NCBI RefSeq assembly: GCF_030286555.1
Contig: NZ_JASVWF010000005.1
Coordinates: 124,001 to 188,000, forward strand
Source: Actinomycetospora termitidis
GTDB lineage: Bacteria; Actinomycetota; Actinomycetes; Mycobacteriales; Pseudonocardiaceae
Length of the DNA: 64,000 bases
Direction: 5' to 3'
Each line of letters starts with the position of its first letter. Position 1 is the stretch's first letter. Made by a program: the position numbers and the translations under genes. The notes under the pieces are model-generated. The model saw only the letters and a program-made list of their open reading frames with translations, searched no databases and was not told the DNA's origin. Below are positions 25,647-34,663 of this stretch, piece by piece.

Positions 25647-26864
25647 TCATGCCGCCACGAGCGTCTCGGCGACCTCGGCGCGCACCCGCTCCCGGCGGGC
25701 GTGGACCTGCAGGCCCCCGCTGACCAGCAGCACCGCGAGCCCGGCGACGGCGAGCACGGCCCCGACGAACGCCGGCGCCAGCAGCCCGTAGCCCGCCGCG
25801 ATGACGATCCCGCCGAGCCAGGCGCCCAGGGAGTTCGCGACGTTGGACGCGGACTGGATGGCGGCCGAGGCCATGGTCGGGGCCTCCCCGACGATGTCCA
25901 TGATGCGGGTCTGGATGGCCGGGCCGAGGGCCAGCGAGAACATCCCGGCCCCGAACAGGGACGCGACGGCGAGCCACGGGGTCCCGACCGTCATCGGGAA
26001 GGTCACGAGCACGACCGCCAGCGCCACGAGGCACCCGCACAGCGTCTTGAGCGGCGCCCGGTCGGCCAGGCGCCCGCCGACCACCGACCCGGCGGTCATC
26101 CCGAGCCCGACGACGGCCAGCAGCAGCGTCACGGTCGCCGGCGAGAACCCGCCGACCTCGGTGAGCATCGGCGTCACGTACGAGTAGCAGGCGAACATCG
26201 CGCCGAAGCCGAACACGACGGCGCCGAGCGAGAGCAGCACCTGCGGGTGGCGCAGCGCGACGACCTCGGTCCGCAGCGCGGCACGGCCGCCGCCGCTCGG
26301 CGCGGCCTCGGGCACGAACGCCCACACCGCGGCGACGGCGAGCACGCCGATGACACCGACAGCGGCGAACGTCGCCCGCCACCCCAGCGCCTGGCCGAGC
26401 AGGGTGCCCAGCGGCACCCCGGCCACGTTGGCGATCGTCAGGCCGAGAAACACCCGTGCGACGGCCGTGGCCCGGCGGTCTCGCGCGACCATCGTGGCGG
26501 CGGCGACCGAGGCGGCCCCGAAGAACGCCCCGTGCGGCAGACCGGTGAGGAACCGGATGACCAGCAGCGAACCCATCTCGGGCGCGATCGCGGACAACAG
26601 GTTCCCGACGGCGAACGTGCCCATGAGGGCCGTCAGCACCTGCCGTCGGGAGAACTTCACGCCCGCGCCGGCGAGCAGCGGGGCGCCCACGACGACGCCG
26701 AGGGCGTAGGCGGAGATCAGGTGGCCGGCCTCGGACACGGACACCCCGAGCCCGGCGGCCACCTCGGGCAGCAGGCCCATGATCACGAACTCGGTGGTCC
26801 CGATGCCGAAGGTGCCGACGGCGAGGGCGAACAGCGCGAGCCCTGCGGAAGGACGACGGATCAC
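25647..26864 (-). CDS. MFS transporter, DHA1 (arabinose-efflux-like) family
   Basis: A 405-aa proton-coupled efflux pump with 12 predicted helices. The start GIGTTEFVIMGLLPEVA and the GRLADRAPLK loop between helices match the AraJ/YdhP-like drug:H+ antiporters. GTG 26864 is the likely start. The divergent LysR gene at 26985 shares a 120-base promoter with it, so the pump is probably its target. Substrate could be a sugar, purine or drug. Confidence 0.87.
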   Translation of the reverse strand: MIRRPSAGLALFALAVGTFGIGTTEFVIMGLLPEVAAGLGVSVSEAGHLISAYALGVVVGAPLLAGAGVKFSRRQVLTALMGTFAVGNLLSAIAPEMGSLLVIRFLTGLPHGAFFGAASVAAATMVARDRRATAVARVFLGLTIANVAGVPLGTLLGQALGWRATFAAVGVIGVLAVAAVWAFVPEAAPSGGGRAALRTEVVALRHPQVLLSLGAVVFGFGAMFACYSYVTPMLTEVGGFSPATVTLLLAVVGLGMTAGSVVGGRLADRAPLKTLCGCLVALAVVLVTFPMTVGTPWLAVASLFGAGMFSLALGPAIQTRIMDIVGEAPTMASAAIQSASNVANSLGAWLGGIVIAAGYGLLAPAFVGAVLAVAGLAVLLVSGGLQVHARRERVRAEVAETLVAA

Positions 26865-26958
26865 GGCGGCTTCTCCAACGGGATCGATCCAGCAACGACG
26901 CCGACCAGGGTTGGAGCGTTCTCGCCATAAGTCGAAGAACCAACGCACGACTCTGCAT

Positions 26959-26969
26959 AAGCTGAGCTT
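26959..26969. promoter_or_regulatory. Palindrome near LysR promoter
   Basis: AAGCT-G-AGCTT is a perfect inverted repeat just upstream of a TATCCT -10-like box, 16 bases before the LysR start. Two CATAAG words lie in the same region (the second abuts the palindrome). Probable autoregulatory or activation site. Confidence 0.4.
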
Positions 26970-26984
26970 GTCTATCCTGGTCAC

Positions 26985-27890
26985 GTGCCGACGCTGCGAC
27001 AGCTGGAGTCCTTCCTCACGGTCGTCGACGAGGGCTCGTTCACACGGGCGGCCGGGGTCCTGGGTGTCTCGCAGCCCGGGCTGTCGCAGCAGATCGCCGC
27101 GCTCGAGGCCGATCTGGGTGCGTCGCTGTTCAGCCGATTGCCGCGGTCGGTGACGCTGACCCCCACGGGACGGGCGCTGCTCCCGCACGCCCGCGCCGCC
27201 GTCGACGCCGCCGCGCGGGGCACGAGCGCGGCCCGGGCCGTCGTCGGGACGGGCGCCGGGGAGCTGCGGATCGCGACCGTCTACTCGACCGGGCTCGGCG
27301 TCCTCCCGCCCGTCCTCACGGCCTGGCGCGCGGAACATCCGGACGTGACGGTGCGGCTGCTGGAGCACCGCACCACGGACGCGATGACGACGGCGATGGC
27401 GTCCGGGCAGGCCGACGTCGCCGTCGGGCCGAACCCGCCCGGGTGGCGCGGTCGGGTCCGCGTGCTCGGGGCGGAGGAGCTCGTGGTGCTGCTGCCGCCG
27501 GAGGGGCCGGTCGACGTCCGGGGGCACGAGATCGCGCTGGAGCGGCTCGCGGACGTGGCGTGGGTGCAGTACGCACCGAGCCACGGGCTCGCCGAGGAGC
27601 TGGACCGGGCCGCACGCGACGCCGGGTTCCGCCCCCGCGCCGCGGTCCGCACCGAACAGACCGCGATGGCCCCGCTGCTGGTCGACGCCGGGCTCGGGCC
27701 GGCCCTCGTCCCGGCGGGCATCGTCCCGGCGTCGTTCGCGGGGCGTATCGCCCGGCCGGTCCCCGCGATCACCCGCGAGCTCGCCGCGACCACCGGCCCG
27801 GATCCCGACGCGCTCACCTCACGCTTCGTCGCCCTGCTCGCCCGCCGGGCGGTCCTCATGCCCCCGCACGTCGCCGCGCACCTGGGGTGA
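26985..27890 (+). CDS. LysR-family transcriptional regulator
   Basis: A 301-aa regulator. The N-terminal HTH is clear (LRQLESFLTVVDEGSFTRAAGVLGVSQPGLSQQIAALEADLG written here in part: SFTRAAGVLGVSQPGLSQQI), followed by LFSRLPRSVTLTPTGRALLPHA and a two-lobe effector domain. It should sense a small molecule and activate or repress the divergent MFS pump. The GTG start at 26985 leaves a leader of only a few bases after the likely -10 box. Confidence 0.9.
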   Translation: MPTLRQLESFLTVVDEGSFTRAAGVLGVSQPGLSQQIAALEADLGASLFSRLPRSVTLTPTGRALLPHARAAVDAAARGTSAARAVVGTGAGELRIATVYSTGLGVLPPVLTAWRAEHPDVTVRLLEHRTTDAMTTAMASGQADVAVGPNPPGWRGRVRVLGAEELVVLLPPEGPVDVRGHEIALERLADVAWVQYAPSHGLAEELDRAARDAGFRPRAAVRTEQTAMAPLLVDAGLGPALVPAGIVPASFAGRIARPVPAITRELAATTGPDPDALTSRFVALLARRAVLMPPHVAAHLG

Positions 27891-27913
27891 GTGACGACGA
27901 GTCCGACCCACGC

Positions 27914-27973
27914 GGCGAGTGCGACACCGCGCATGTTCCGGGACCCGTCCACCTGCGCCACGTCGCACTCGCC
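27914..27973. repeat. Dispersed palindromic element, copy 2
   Basis: The outer arms GGCGAGTGCGAC (27914-27925) and GTCGCACTCGCC (27962-27973) are perfect complements (12 bp). Sequence between them shares GACACC, GCA-GTTC and CCTGCG-CACGTCG with the elements at 1058 and 42040. It lies 24 bases after the LysR stop codon. Confidence 0.55.
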
Positions 27974-28026
27974 GGAGGTCCGCGGGGCCGGTCGCCCCGT
28001 GCTCGCGTCCCGCACGGCCGGACCGC

Positions 28027-28100
28027 GACCATGATCAGCAGTTCGGGAGCGACACGCGCAAGATCTGATGCGACTCGCCCCCGAAGTCCCGATCATGGTC
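28027..28100. repeat. Long imperfect inverted repeat
   Basis: GACCATGATC (28027-28036) pairs perfectly with GATCATGGTC (28091-28100). Pairing resumes inward over TTCGGGAGCGA against its partner with one mismatch, giving arms of about 26 bases around a 22-base loop. It is 90 bases upstream of the SDR start, in the ~300-base gap after the LysR gene (27891-28188), which otherwise holds only palindrome copy 2 and a short CCGACA repeat. Confidence 0.5.
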
Positions 28101-28188
28101 CGCCGACACCGAACACCCCGACACCGACACCGACCCGGACGCGCCGCGGCGACGCGTGGCGGACCTCTGCGCGGGGAAGGCAGCGCGC

Positions 28189-28977
28189 ATGGACCTCGGA
28201 CTGGGTGGAGCGCGCGCGATCGTCACCGGGGCATCGCGTGGGATCGGGCTGGCGTGCGCGCAGGCGCTCGCGGCGGAGGGCGCCCGGGTGGCGTTGGTGG
28301 CGCGGTCGGCGGACGACCTGGAGACCGCCGCGGCCACGGTCGGCAGCGAGACCCTCGCGATCGTCGCCGACACCACCGACGACGCGGCCGTCCGCGCGAT
28401 GGTGGACCGGGTGGTCGAGGCGTGGGGCGGGGTGGACGTGCTGGTCAACGCGGCGGCGCGGCCGGCGGGCGGGTCGCCGGTCCCGAAGCTCACCGAGCTC
28501 ACCGACGACGCCGTGCACAGCGAGTTCGACACCAAGGTGATGGGCTACCTGCGGACCGCCCGGGCGGTGGCGCCGTCGATGATCGCGCAGGGCGCCGGGC
28601 GGATCGTCAACATCAGCGGGCTGAACGCCCGCCGGACCGGGTCGATCGCCGGCACGATCCGCAACGTCGCGGTCGCCGCCCTGACCGCGAACCTCGCCGA
28701 CGAGCTCGGCCCGCACGGCATCAACGCGACGTGCGTCCATCCGGGTATCACCGACACCGAGCGGACGCCGGGCATGCTCGCGGACATCGCGGCGCAGCGC
28801 GGGATCAGCGAGGCGCAGGCGCGGGAGTCGCTGGAGTCGACGACGAGCCTGCGGCGGGTGATCACCGCGGCCGAGGTGGCGGACGTCGTGACGTTCCTGG
28901 CCTCGCCTCGCGCGGTCGCCGTCACCGGGGACTCGCTCGGCGCGGGCGGCGGGCAGCCGGGGGTCGTGCACTACTAG
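28189..28977 (+). CDS. SDR-fold protein lacking the catalytic Tyr and Lys
   Basis: A 262-aa protein with the SDR cofactor motif TGASRGIG and the family layout (VNAAARPAGG in place of NNAG, then NISGLNARRTGS). Where YxxxK is expected the sequence reads TIRNVAVAALTANLADEL, so both the catalytic Tyr and Lys are missing. Ser of the triad may remain. It may be a non-classical SDR with another mechanism or a binding protein. The ATG at 28189 has a GGGAAGG ribosome binding site; GTG 28156 is an alternative. Followed by a strong terminator hairpin. Confidence 0.78.
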   Translation: MDLGLGGARAIVTGASRGIGLACAQALAAEGARVALVARSADDLETAAATVGSETLAIVADTTDDAAVRAMVDRVVEAWGGVDVLVNAAARPAGGSPVPKLTELTDDAVHSEFDTKVMGYLRTARAVAPSMIAQGAGRIVNISGLNARRTGSIAGTIRNVAVAALTANLADELGPHGINATCVHPGITDTERTPGMLADIAAQRGISEAQARESLESTTSLRRVITAAEVADVVTFLASPRAVAVTGDSLGAGGGQPGVVHY

Positions 28978-28989
28978 GTCCGGACACGC

Positions 28990-29030
28990 CACGACGGCGC
29001 CATCCGCGTGACTGGGATGGCGCCGTCGTG
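28990..29030 (+). terminator. 16-bp hairpin after SDR gene
   Basis: The arms 28990-29005 and 29015-29030 are perfect complements (16 bp) with a 9-base loop, starting 13 bases after the SDR stop codon. Confidence 0.75.
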
Positions 29031-29542
29031 GTCTTCGAAGGAACGTTCGGTATCGGGACCCGCCCCGGCAACTGCTCGGGTATCGCGGCTCACCGCTCGT
29101 GGGTCTGCGCTCTCTCGGCGTGCCGCGCCGTGCCTCACGGGCTACGGGCGGCCTCTGTCCTCTGAGCGGCACGAGCCGGTCCGGTGCGGGATGCTCCCTG
29201 CGATCAAACGATCACCTGCCTCCTCGTCGGAACGTCGGTCGTGCCGCTGTGAGTCGATCCACGGGTGCTCTGAGGTGGTCTTGTACCCTGTGATCGGGAC
29301 CACATCGACGTGATTGACGGTACTCGCCGAGCCCGCGCTGTCAACGCCGTCGTTCGCCCGCCGTTCGGGCGTCGTTCACGCTGCGTCGGTCACTCACACG
29401 CACGTTCCCGCAGCTCCACGCGTTGCGGGCCTTGCTCTTCCCGACGACGGGTGGTCCGGCCGGGGCGGACCCATCTTCGGGAACGGGCCGTGACGAGGAG
29501 GACCACCTTGTCGGGGCGGCGCCGCATTGCGAACCTCGGCGG
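29031..29542. other. About 510 bases without a supported gene
   Basis: Codon bias is weak in all frames and the short open frames here lack family features. The stretch holds a small GCCCG-CGGGC hairpin (about 29358-29372) and probably the promoter of the aldoxime dehydratase gene, but I see no convincing -35/-10 pair. Confidence 0.4.
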
Positions 29543-30592
29543 GTGAGCTGGTCGATCTCGTACCCGCGCGTCCTGCCCGAGCGCCGTCCGCCGGGCCACG
29601 AGCCGCGGGCCCCGCGCTGGACCCTCGTCCTCGATGCCCCGACCTCCCTGCTCACGGCCGACTACCTCGCCGTGCAGCTGCCGGAGCGCGGCGGGCCCGC
29701 CGAGGAGGAGTTCCTCGAGCTCGTGCGGGCGAGCGCCGTCGGCCCCGAGTCGACCGAGCTGCTCGTCGCGACCGGCCCCGAGGGCACCGTCGAGCTGATC
29801 CACCTGGCGTACTTCACCGACCCGACGGCCCACGAGCGCTGGCTGCACGACGCCCCGCTGCCGACCTGGTTCGACCGGCTCGACCCGCGCACCGTCACCG
29901 TGGGCGCCTGGCACGAGGTGCTCCAGTGCCACCCCGACCGCTTCGAGACGATCTACTCCGACCCCCGCTGGACCTTCGGCTTCGGCAGCTGCGCCGGGAC
30001 CGAGCGCGAGCCCATGACGACGAACGGCTACTTCGGCGCCGCCCGCGACCGGTTCCCGGTCTCCGCGATCGACCCGCTCGAGGCCGTCGGGAAGCAGGTC
30101 CGGCGGAGCGACGTGGACTCGCGCGGGCGCCGGCTGCGCGTGGAGTCCGGACACGACACCGCCGTCATCCGCTCCGGGCAGTTCTGGGAGCCGGCCGAGG
30201 GCGAGCAGCTGGTCGACTACGAGCACAACCTGCAGTCGAAGCTGCTCACCGGCATGGACCACCTGCGCGAGCACCCGACCGACACCGGCACGCTCTCGCT
30301 GCGCATCCTCACCTCGCTCGATGCGGCCTCGCTGGCCCCGCGCCGGGAGACCTCCGTGCTCGGCTACTTCCACTCGCTCGGCGAGCTCGAGGAGTGGGCC
30401 GCGAGCCACCACACGCACCTGGCGATCTACGAGCACGCGATCGAGGCCAAGCGCCACTGGGGCGACGCGCGGTCCGTGGTGACCTGGCACGAGGTGGTGG
30501 TGCTGCCGCGCAGCGCCCGGTTCGAGTACGTCAACTGCGTCCCGACGACGGGTCTGCTCCCGTTCGCGCCGACGCTGCTCACGGTGTCGTGA
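29543..30592 (+). CDS. oxd: Phenylacetaldoxime dehydratase family protein (aldoxime dehydratase)
   Basis: Heme enzyme that dehydrates aldoximes to nitriles. The 349-aa length is that of characterised Oxd enzymes. Residues matching the known heme pocket are present: THLAIY with proximal His at 292, Arg in the AARDR segment (168-170), Ser in IRSGQ (211), and His in TWHEV (316). The C-terminal FEYVNCVPTTGLLPF is also conserved. The GTG at 29543 is the start that gives the usual N terminus. Oxd genes normally sit beside nitrilase or nitrile hydratase genes; none is here. The end overlaps a frameshifted gene on the other strand by 14 bases. Confidence 0.9.
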   Translation: MSWSISYPRVLPERRPPGHEPRAPRWTLVLDAPTSLLTADYLAVQLPERGGPAEEEFLELVRASAVGPESTELLVATGPEGTVELIHLAYFTDPTAHERWLHDAPLPTWFDRLDPRTVTVGAWHEVLQCHPDRFETIYSDPRWTFGFGSCAGTEREPMTTNGYFGAARDRFPVSAIDPLEAVGKQVRRSDVDSRGRRLRVESGHDTAVIRSGQFWEPAEGEQLVDYEHNLQSKLLTGMDHLREHPTDTGTLSLRILTSLDAASLAPRRETSVLGYFHSLGELEEWAASHHTHLAIYEHAIEAKRHWGDARSVVTWHEVVVLPRSARFEYVNCVPTTGLLPFAPTLLTVS

Positions 30593-31402
30593 AGACCTCC
30601 GCGAGCCACTGCCGGTAGGTACGCGCCGGGTGCCCGGTGCGGCGCTCGACGTCGGCGGTGACGGGCGCGGGCACGCCGTCGGTCTCGCGCCAGTAGCGGA
30701 GGAGCGAGTCCACCACGCCCGCCGGGGCGTGCCGCGCCATCTGCTCGCGGGCGACGTCCGGGTCGACGGTCCGTACCTCGATCGTCCGTCCGAGGTGCCC
30801 GGCGATCAGCCCGATCTGCTCGCGCATGGTGAGCGACTCCGGGCCGGTGAGGTGCGGCGAGTCGTCGGCGGGCTCGCCGAGCAGCGCGGTCACGGCGACG
30901 TCGGCGATGTCGCGCTCGTCGATCGGCGCCGTGGCCGCGTCCGGGAACGGGAGTTCGACGACCCCCGCGGCGATCCCCGGGACCACTGCCCGGTGTTGCC
31001 GGCGAACGCGCCCGGCCGCAGCGCGGTGACCGGGAGTCCCGCGCCGCGCAGAGCGGCCTCGGCGTCCGCGTGGTGGGCCGCGATCCCACCGGGTTCGGGG
31101 TCGGACTCGGTGAGCACCGACTCCGAGGAGAGCAGGACCGCGTGCCGCACGCCGGCGGTCGCGGCGGCGCGGGCGAAGGCGGTGAGGTCGCCGGTGACGT
31201 AGACGAACACCCGGTCGACCCCGTCGAGAGCCGGCCCGAACGACGACGGGTCGGCCAGGTCGAGCCGGACCCGGCCACCCCCGTCGTCGGGAATCTGCCC
31301 GGGGTCGCGGCCCGCCGCGCGGACATCGGCGCCGGCGCCGAGCAGCCCGGCACGGACGTGGGACCCGACGGCGCCGCGAGCACCGGTCACGAGGACGGTC
31401 AT
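30579..31402 (-). pseudogene. NmrA-like NAD(P)-binding protein gene, frameshifted
   Basis: The N-terminal part (31402 to ~30979) reads MTVLVTGARGAVGSHVRAGLL with the GxxGxxG fingerprint and continues to NTGQWS. The natural continuation GIAAGVVELPFPDA and ERDIADVAVTALLGEP lies in another frame running to 30579. One extra base in the CCCC run at 30975-30978 would restore a ~275-codon atypical SDR (SDR_a / NmrA type). Either a true frameshift or a sequencing error in a homopolymer. Family members reduce quinones or act as redox sensors; substrate unknown. Confidence 0.72.
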
Positions 31403-31425
31403 GGGTCCACTGTGCTCCTCGGCGA

Positions 31426-32433
31426 TCACCGCGGCAGTGACAGCCGGGCGAGGACGGCGCGGTGGTCGGTGCCGGGGACGTCGAGCACCTCGCCGCCCTG
31501 CACCCCGACACCCCCGCCGGCGAGGACGTGGTCGATCTGCACGCCGAACCAGCGTGGGAGATCGGTCGGGTAGGTGCCGGTCGTCCCGGCGCCGACGGAC
31601 TCCAGCGCGTCCACGCAGCCCTCGGTCGCGGCCCGGAAGGCGCTGTGGTCGGTGGTGGCGTTGAGGTCACCGGCCACGACGACGGGCGCATCGCCCCGGC
31701 AGGGTGGCGCGACCAGCGCGGCGAGGTCCTGCTGCCAGAGCCCGACCCGGGACGGCGGGTAGGGCGCCGCGGTGTGCACCGCGACCACGCGCAGGCCGGG
31801 CCAGCTCAGGTCGAGGGTGCCGTAGAGCGTGCTCGGCACGGTCACGACCCGGGGCTCCGGTGCGGCGGGGCCGAGCAGCACGGTGGTCGACGCCGCGTCC
31901 CGCGGGGAGTCCGTCCGGGCGCTCCAGCTCCGGTACCCCGGGAGCCCCGGCGCGAGCGCGGCCCGGTAGGGCTCCCCCGCCTCGAGGAGCACGACGACGT
32001 CCGGTCGCCGGTCGCGGACCAGGGCGGTCAGCGCGGGGACGTCGGCCCGGCCCTGGTCGACGTTCAGCACCAGCACGCTGGTCCCCGGCCCGGGTGGCGC
32101 CGGCTCGTCGGCCAGCAGGCGGCTCCCGACGATGCCCGCGGCGCTCAGCGCGACGACCGCCGCCGCGACCATCGCGGCGAACCCGAACGCGAACAGCTGC
32201 GGACGACGCTCGTCGAGCGGCGGCTTCCCCCGACGACCGCGCATCACCAGCACGCCCGCGAGGCGCCCGACGAACACCGACCCGGTGATCACCACGAGCA
32301 GCATCGGTGTCAGCGCGGCGAGCTGCACGAACGGCGTGACCCCGTCCAGCCCGACGTACCCCGGGAGCAGCACCGCGAGCGCCACGGCCGCGCCCAGGAC
32401 GACGCCGAGCACGGCGGGCAGGGGGCGGCGCAC
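31426..32433 (-). CDS. Membrane-anchored endonuclease/exonuclease/phosphatase (EEP) family protein
   Basis: A 335-aa protein. Three N-terminal hydrophobic helices (about residues 5-25, 35-60, 82-105) precede an extracytoplasmic EEP domain with VLVLNVDQGRAD, VLLEAGEPYR (metal-binding Glu), VAGDLNATTDH and PGTDHRAV (catalytic Asp/Asn/His). The usual substrates are phosphodiesters of nucleic acids or phospholipids; here the domain should face outside. GTG 32433 is the start. Gap to the NmrA-like gene is 23 bases. Confidence 0.82.
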   Translation of the reverse strand: MRRPLPAVLGVVLGAAVALAVLLPGYVGLDGVTPFVQLAALTPMLLVVITGSVFVGRLAGVLVMRGRRGKPPLDERRPQLFAFGFAAMVAAAVVALSAAGIVGSRLLADEPAPPGPGTSVLVLNVDQGRADVPALTALVRDRRPDVVVLLEAGEPYRAALAPGLPGYRSWSARTDSPRDAASTTVLLGPAAPEPRVVTVPSTLYGTLDLSWPGLRVVAVHTAAPYPPSRVGLWQQDLAALVAPPCRGDAPVVVAGDLNATTDHSAFRAATEGCVDALESVGAGTTGTYPTDLPRWFGVQIDHVLAGGGVGVQGGEVLDVPGTDHRAVLARLSLPR

Positions 32434-32487
32434 CCGCTGATCGTCGCAGTCGGCCGTGGTCCCCGGCGCGGCCGTACCGCCCGCGGG

Positions 32488-33291
32488 TCAGGTCCCGCAG
32501 ACGAGCACCCCGGTCACGGAGCCGGGGTAGGCGCCCGGCGCCCCCAGCTCCGCGAACCAGGCGTCGACCCGCTCGCGGTCGAGGCGCCCGTCCGCCACCG
32601 CGTCCTCGACCGGCCCGCGCACGGCCTGCGCCCAGACGGGCGGCGGGATCGTCATGGCGTACGGGGTCTGGTCGACGACGAGGACGCCGGCGTCGGTGAG
32701 CAGCGGCCCGAGCGTCCGCCCCATCCGGTCCTGGCCGACCGTCCCGCAGACGACCTCGAGCACCTCGTCGGCGATCTTCGCGTCGCCGCCCAGCACCATG
32801 GAGGCGTAGTCCAGCTCGAACAGGGCCACCCGTCCGCCGGGCCGCCGCACGCGGGCGATCTCACTGATCACGTCCACGGGGTCGTCGACGTACATCAGGA
32901 CCCGCTCGGCGTAGACGGCGTCGACGGAGTCGTCGTCCAGCGGCAGCGCCTCCCCCGCGCCCGGGAGCCAGCGCACGGCGTCCCCGTGCGTGGCGCCGGC
33001 CTGCTCGATCATGCGTGGACGGTCGACCCCGACGACGGGTCCGTCCGCCCCGGCCGCGGCGCGCTCGGCCGCGATCGCGGCCGCGTGGGTGCCGACGCCG
33101 CAGCCGACGTCGAGCACGGTCTCGCCCGCGGCCGGCGCGAGGTGGGCGCGCAGGCGGCTCCGGTACGCGGCGATCGCCGGGACCGTCTCGGCCGCCCGGA
33201 GGAACTCCACGGCCGGGCGCGACGACGGGACGCGCTCCACGTCGTGGAACGCTCGGTGGATGTCCGCTCCACGCTCCGTCACCCCGACCAT
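32488..33291 (-). CDS. Class I SAM-dependent methyltransferase
   Basis: A 267-aa methyltransferase with motif I VLDVGCGVGTHAAAIA, an acidic residue after strand 2 (VVGVDRPR), and motif IV around DDDSVDAVYAERVLMYV. The fold resembles the UbiE/COQ5-like small-molecule methyltransferases. Substrate unknown. It lies between two membrane-associated hydrolase genes on the same strand with gaps of 54 and 24 bases. Confidence 0.85.
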   Translation of the reverse strand: MVGVTERGADIHRAFHDVERVPSSRPAVEFLRAAETVPAIAAYRSRLRAHLAPAAGETVLDVGCGVGTHAAAIAAERAAAGADGPVVGVDRPRMIEQAGATHGDAVRWLPGAGEALPLDDDSVDAVYAERVLMYVDDPVDVISEIARVRRPGGRVALFELDYASMVLGGDAKIADEVLEVVCGTVGQDRMGRTLGPLLTDAGVLVVDQTPYAMTIPPPVWAQAVRGPVEDAVADGRLDRERVDAWFAELGAPGAYPGSVTGVLVCGT

Positions 33292-33315
33292 GCAACGCGA
33301 CGGACGGACCGGACG

Positions 33316-34482
33316 TCAGCGCCCGGACGGGTCACGCCCGGACGAGATCTGCTCGCGGACGAACGCGAGGACCGCCGGCCGCACGATCTGCGCGCCCGGT
33401 GAGCCGTACGGGTGGTCGAAGACGTGGTCGGCGTACGGCACCTGGACCAGCCGACCGGGCACGCCCGCCGCCCGGAGCGCGGCGTCGTAGCCGCGGACGA
33501 GGTCGGCGCGGATGAAGTTGTCGGCCGCGCCGAGCAGCAGCAGGGTCGGCGGGAGGCGCGGGTCGACGAGGTCACCGGGTGAGGCGGCACGCGTGAGTCC
33601 GACGTTCGCGGACGTCGGGCCGCCGAACACCGCGTCCTGCAGCCCGGGCGCGATCTGCCGCATGTCGACCACCGGGTAGAAGGCGACGGTGCCCCGAGGC
33701 GGCGGGCCGGCGGCCCCGGGCGGCAGGGAGGAGTGCGGGGTCCCGACGAGGGCGGCGGTCGTCGACAGCGCGAGGGTCGCCCCCGCGGACTGCCCACCGA
33801 GCACGACGGCGTCCGGGTCGAGTCCGTGCGCCCCGCCCGGTCCGCGCACCCACGCGAGCGCGCGGGCGACGTCGTGCCGCTGGGCCTCGCCGAGGGTCGC
33901 GCCGGGCAGGGGCGCATCAGCCGGCAGGCGGTACCGCACCGCGACGACCGCCAGCCCCTGGTCCGCGTACCACCGGTTGGCTCGCGCCCGGTCGGCGGAC
34001 GTCCCACGCACCCAGCTGCCGCCGTGCACCCACACCATGACGGGGTGCGGGCCGGGTCCCGACGGCAGGTACACGGCCAGGTCCAGCCCGGGGAGGTACT
34101 CGACCGTGAGGTCGGGCGGGGCACCGCGCTGGTCGACCGCGGTGAGGGTGAGCTCCCAGTCGATCCGCACCCCGGCGGCCCGGGCGGCGGCGGCCTGGGT
34201 GCCCAGGACCACGAGGGTGCCGACGAGGACGAGGGCGGCCAGGACCGCGATCACCCCGCCGAACCGCAGCATGCCCAGACCGATCAGCCCCGCGGCCGCC
34301 GCCACCCCCACGACCGCCGCCAGCGCCGCGTGCAGCGGGTACTGCCCGGACACGAACGAGCCGAGGAACCCGATCACCGGCACCCGGGGCGCGAACGCGC
34401 CGCCGACCACCACGGCCAGCGCCACGACCAGGAGCACACCGACGATCCCGAGGGCGACACGACCGACGACCAGGAGGATCAC
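33316..34482 (-). CDS. Membrane-anchored alpha/beta hydrolase (esterase/lipase)
   Basis: A 388-aa protein. The first ~100 residues form three or four transmembrane helices, followed by an HSL-like catalytic domain: WVHGGSWVRG (oxyanion hole), LGGQSAGATLAL (Ser nucleophile in GQSAG), LLGAADNFIRADL (Asp) and YADHVFDH (His). It probably acts on lipid or polymer esters at the membrane. A short inverted repeat (GTGTCAG/CTGACAC, about 34528-34556) is found upstream of the start. Confidence 0.84.
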   Translation of the reverse strand: MILLVVGRVALGIVGVLLVVALAVVVGGAFAPRVPVIGFLGSFVSGQYPLHAALAAVVGVAAAAGLIGLGMLRFGGVIAVLAALVLVGTLVVLGTQAAAARAAGVRIDWELTLTAVDQRGAPPDLTVEYLPGLDLAVYLPSGPGPHPVMVWVHGGSWVRGTSADRARANRWYADQGLAVVAVRYRLPADAPLPGATLGEAQRHDVARALAWVRGPGGAHGLDPDAVVLGGQSAGATLALSTTAALVGTPHSSLPPGAAGPPPRGTVAFYPVVDMRQIAPGLQDAVFGGPTSANVGLTRAASPGDLVDPRLPPTLLLLGAADNFIRADLVRGYDAALRAAGVPGRLVQVPYADHVFDHPYGSPGAQIVRPAVLAFVREQISSGRDPSGR

Positions 34483-34576
34483 GGGATCATGTTCGTCGAG
34501 CGGGCGCCCTCCGGTGCGGCCCCCCGGGTGTCAGCGCGGGCACACCCCTGACACGTGCGAGCGGCGCCGCCGACGC

Positions 34577-34605
34577 CTCGACGAGGACCCGCGCCCCTCG
34601 TCGAG
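34577..34605 (-). terminator. 9-11-9 hairpin
   Basis: CTCGACGAG (34577-34585) and CTCGTCGAG (34597-34605) are perfect complements. The hairpin follows the minus-strand gene ending at 34664 and precedes the hydrolase gene, so it is probably the terminator of the former. Confidence 0.5.
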
Positions 34606-34663
34606 AAGCACACCAGGCACCCCTGCGGGTCCGCCGACGTGCGTCATGTCCCTCTCGCGCGGG

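Noticed and set aside
29008-29546. Short open frames in the gap before the aldoxime dehydratase
   Set aside because: No ribosome binding site, no codon bias like that of neighbours, no family features.
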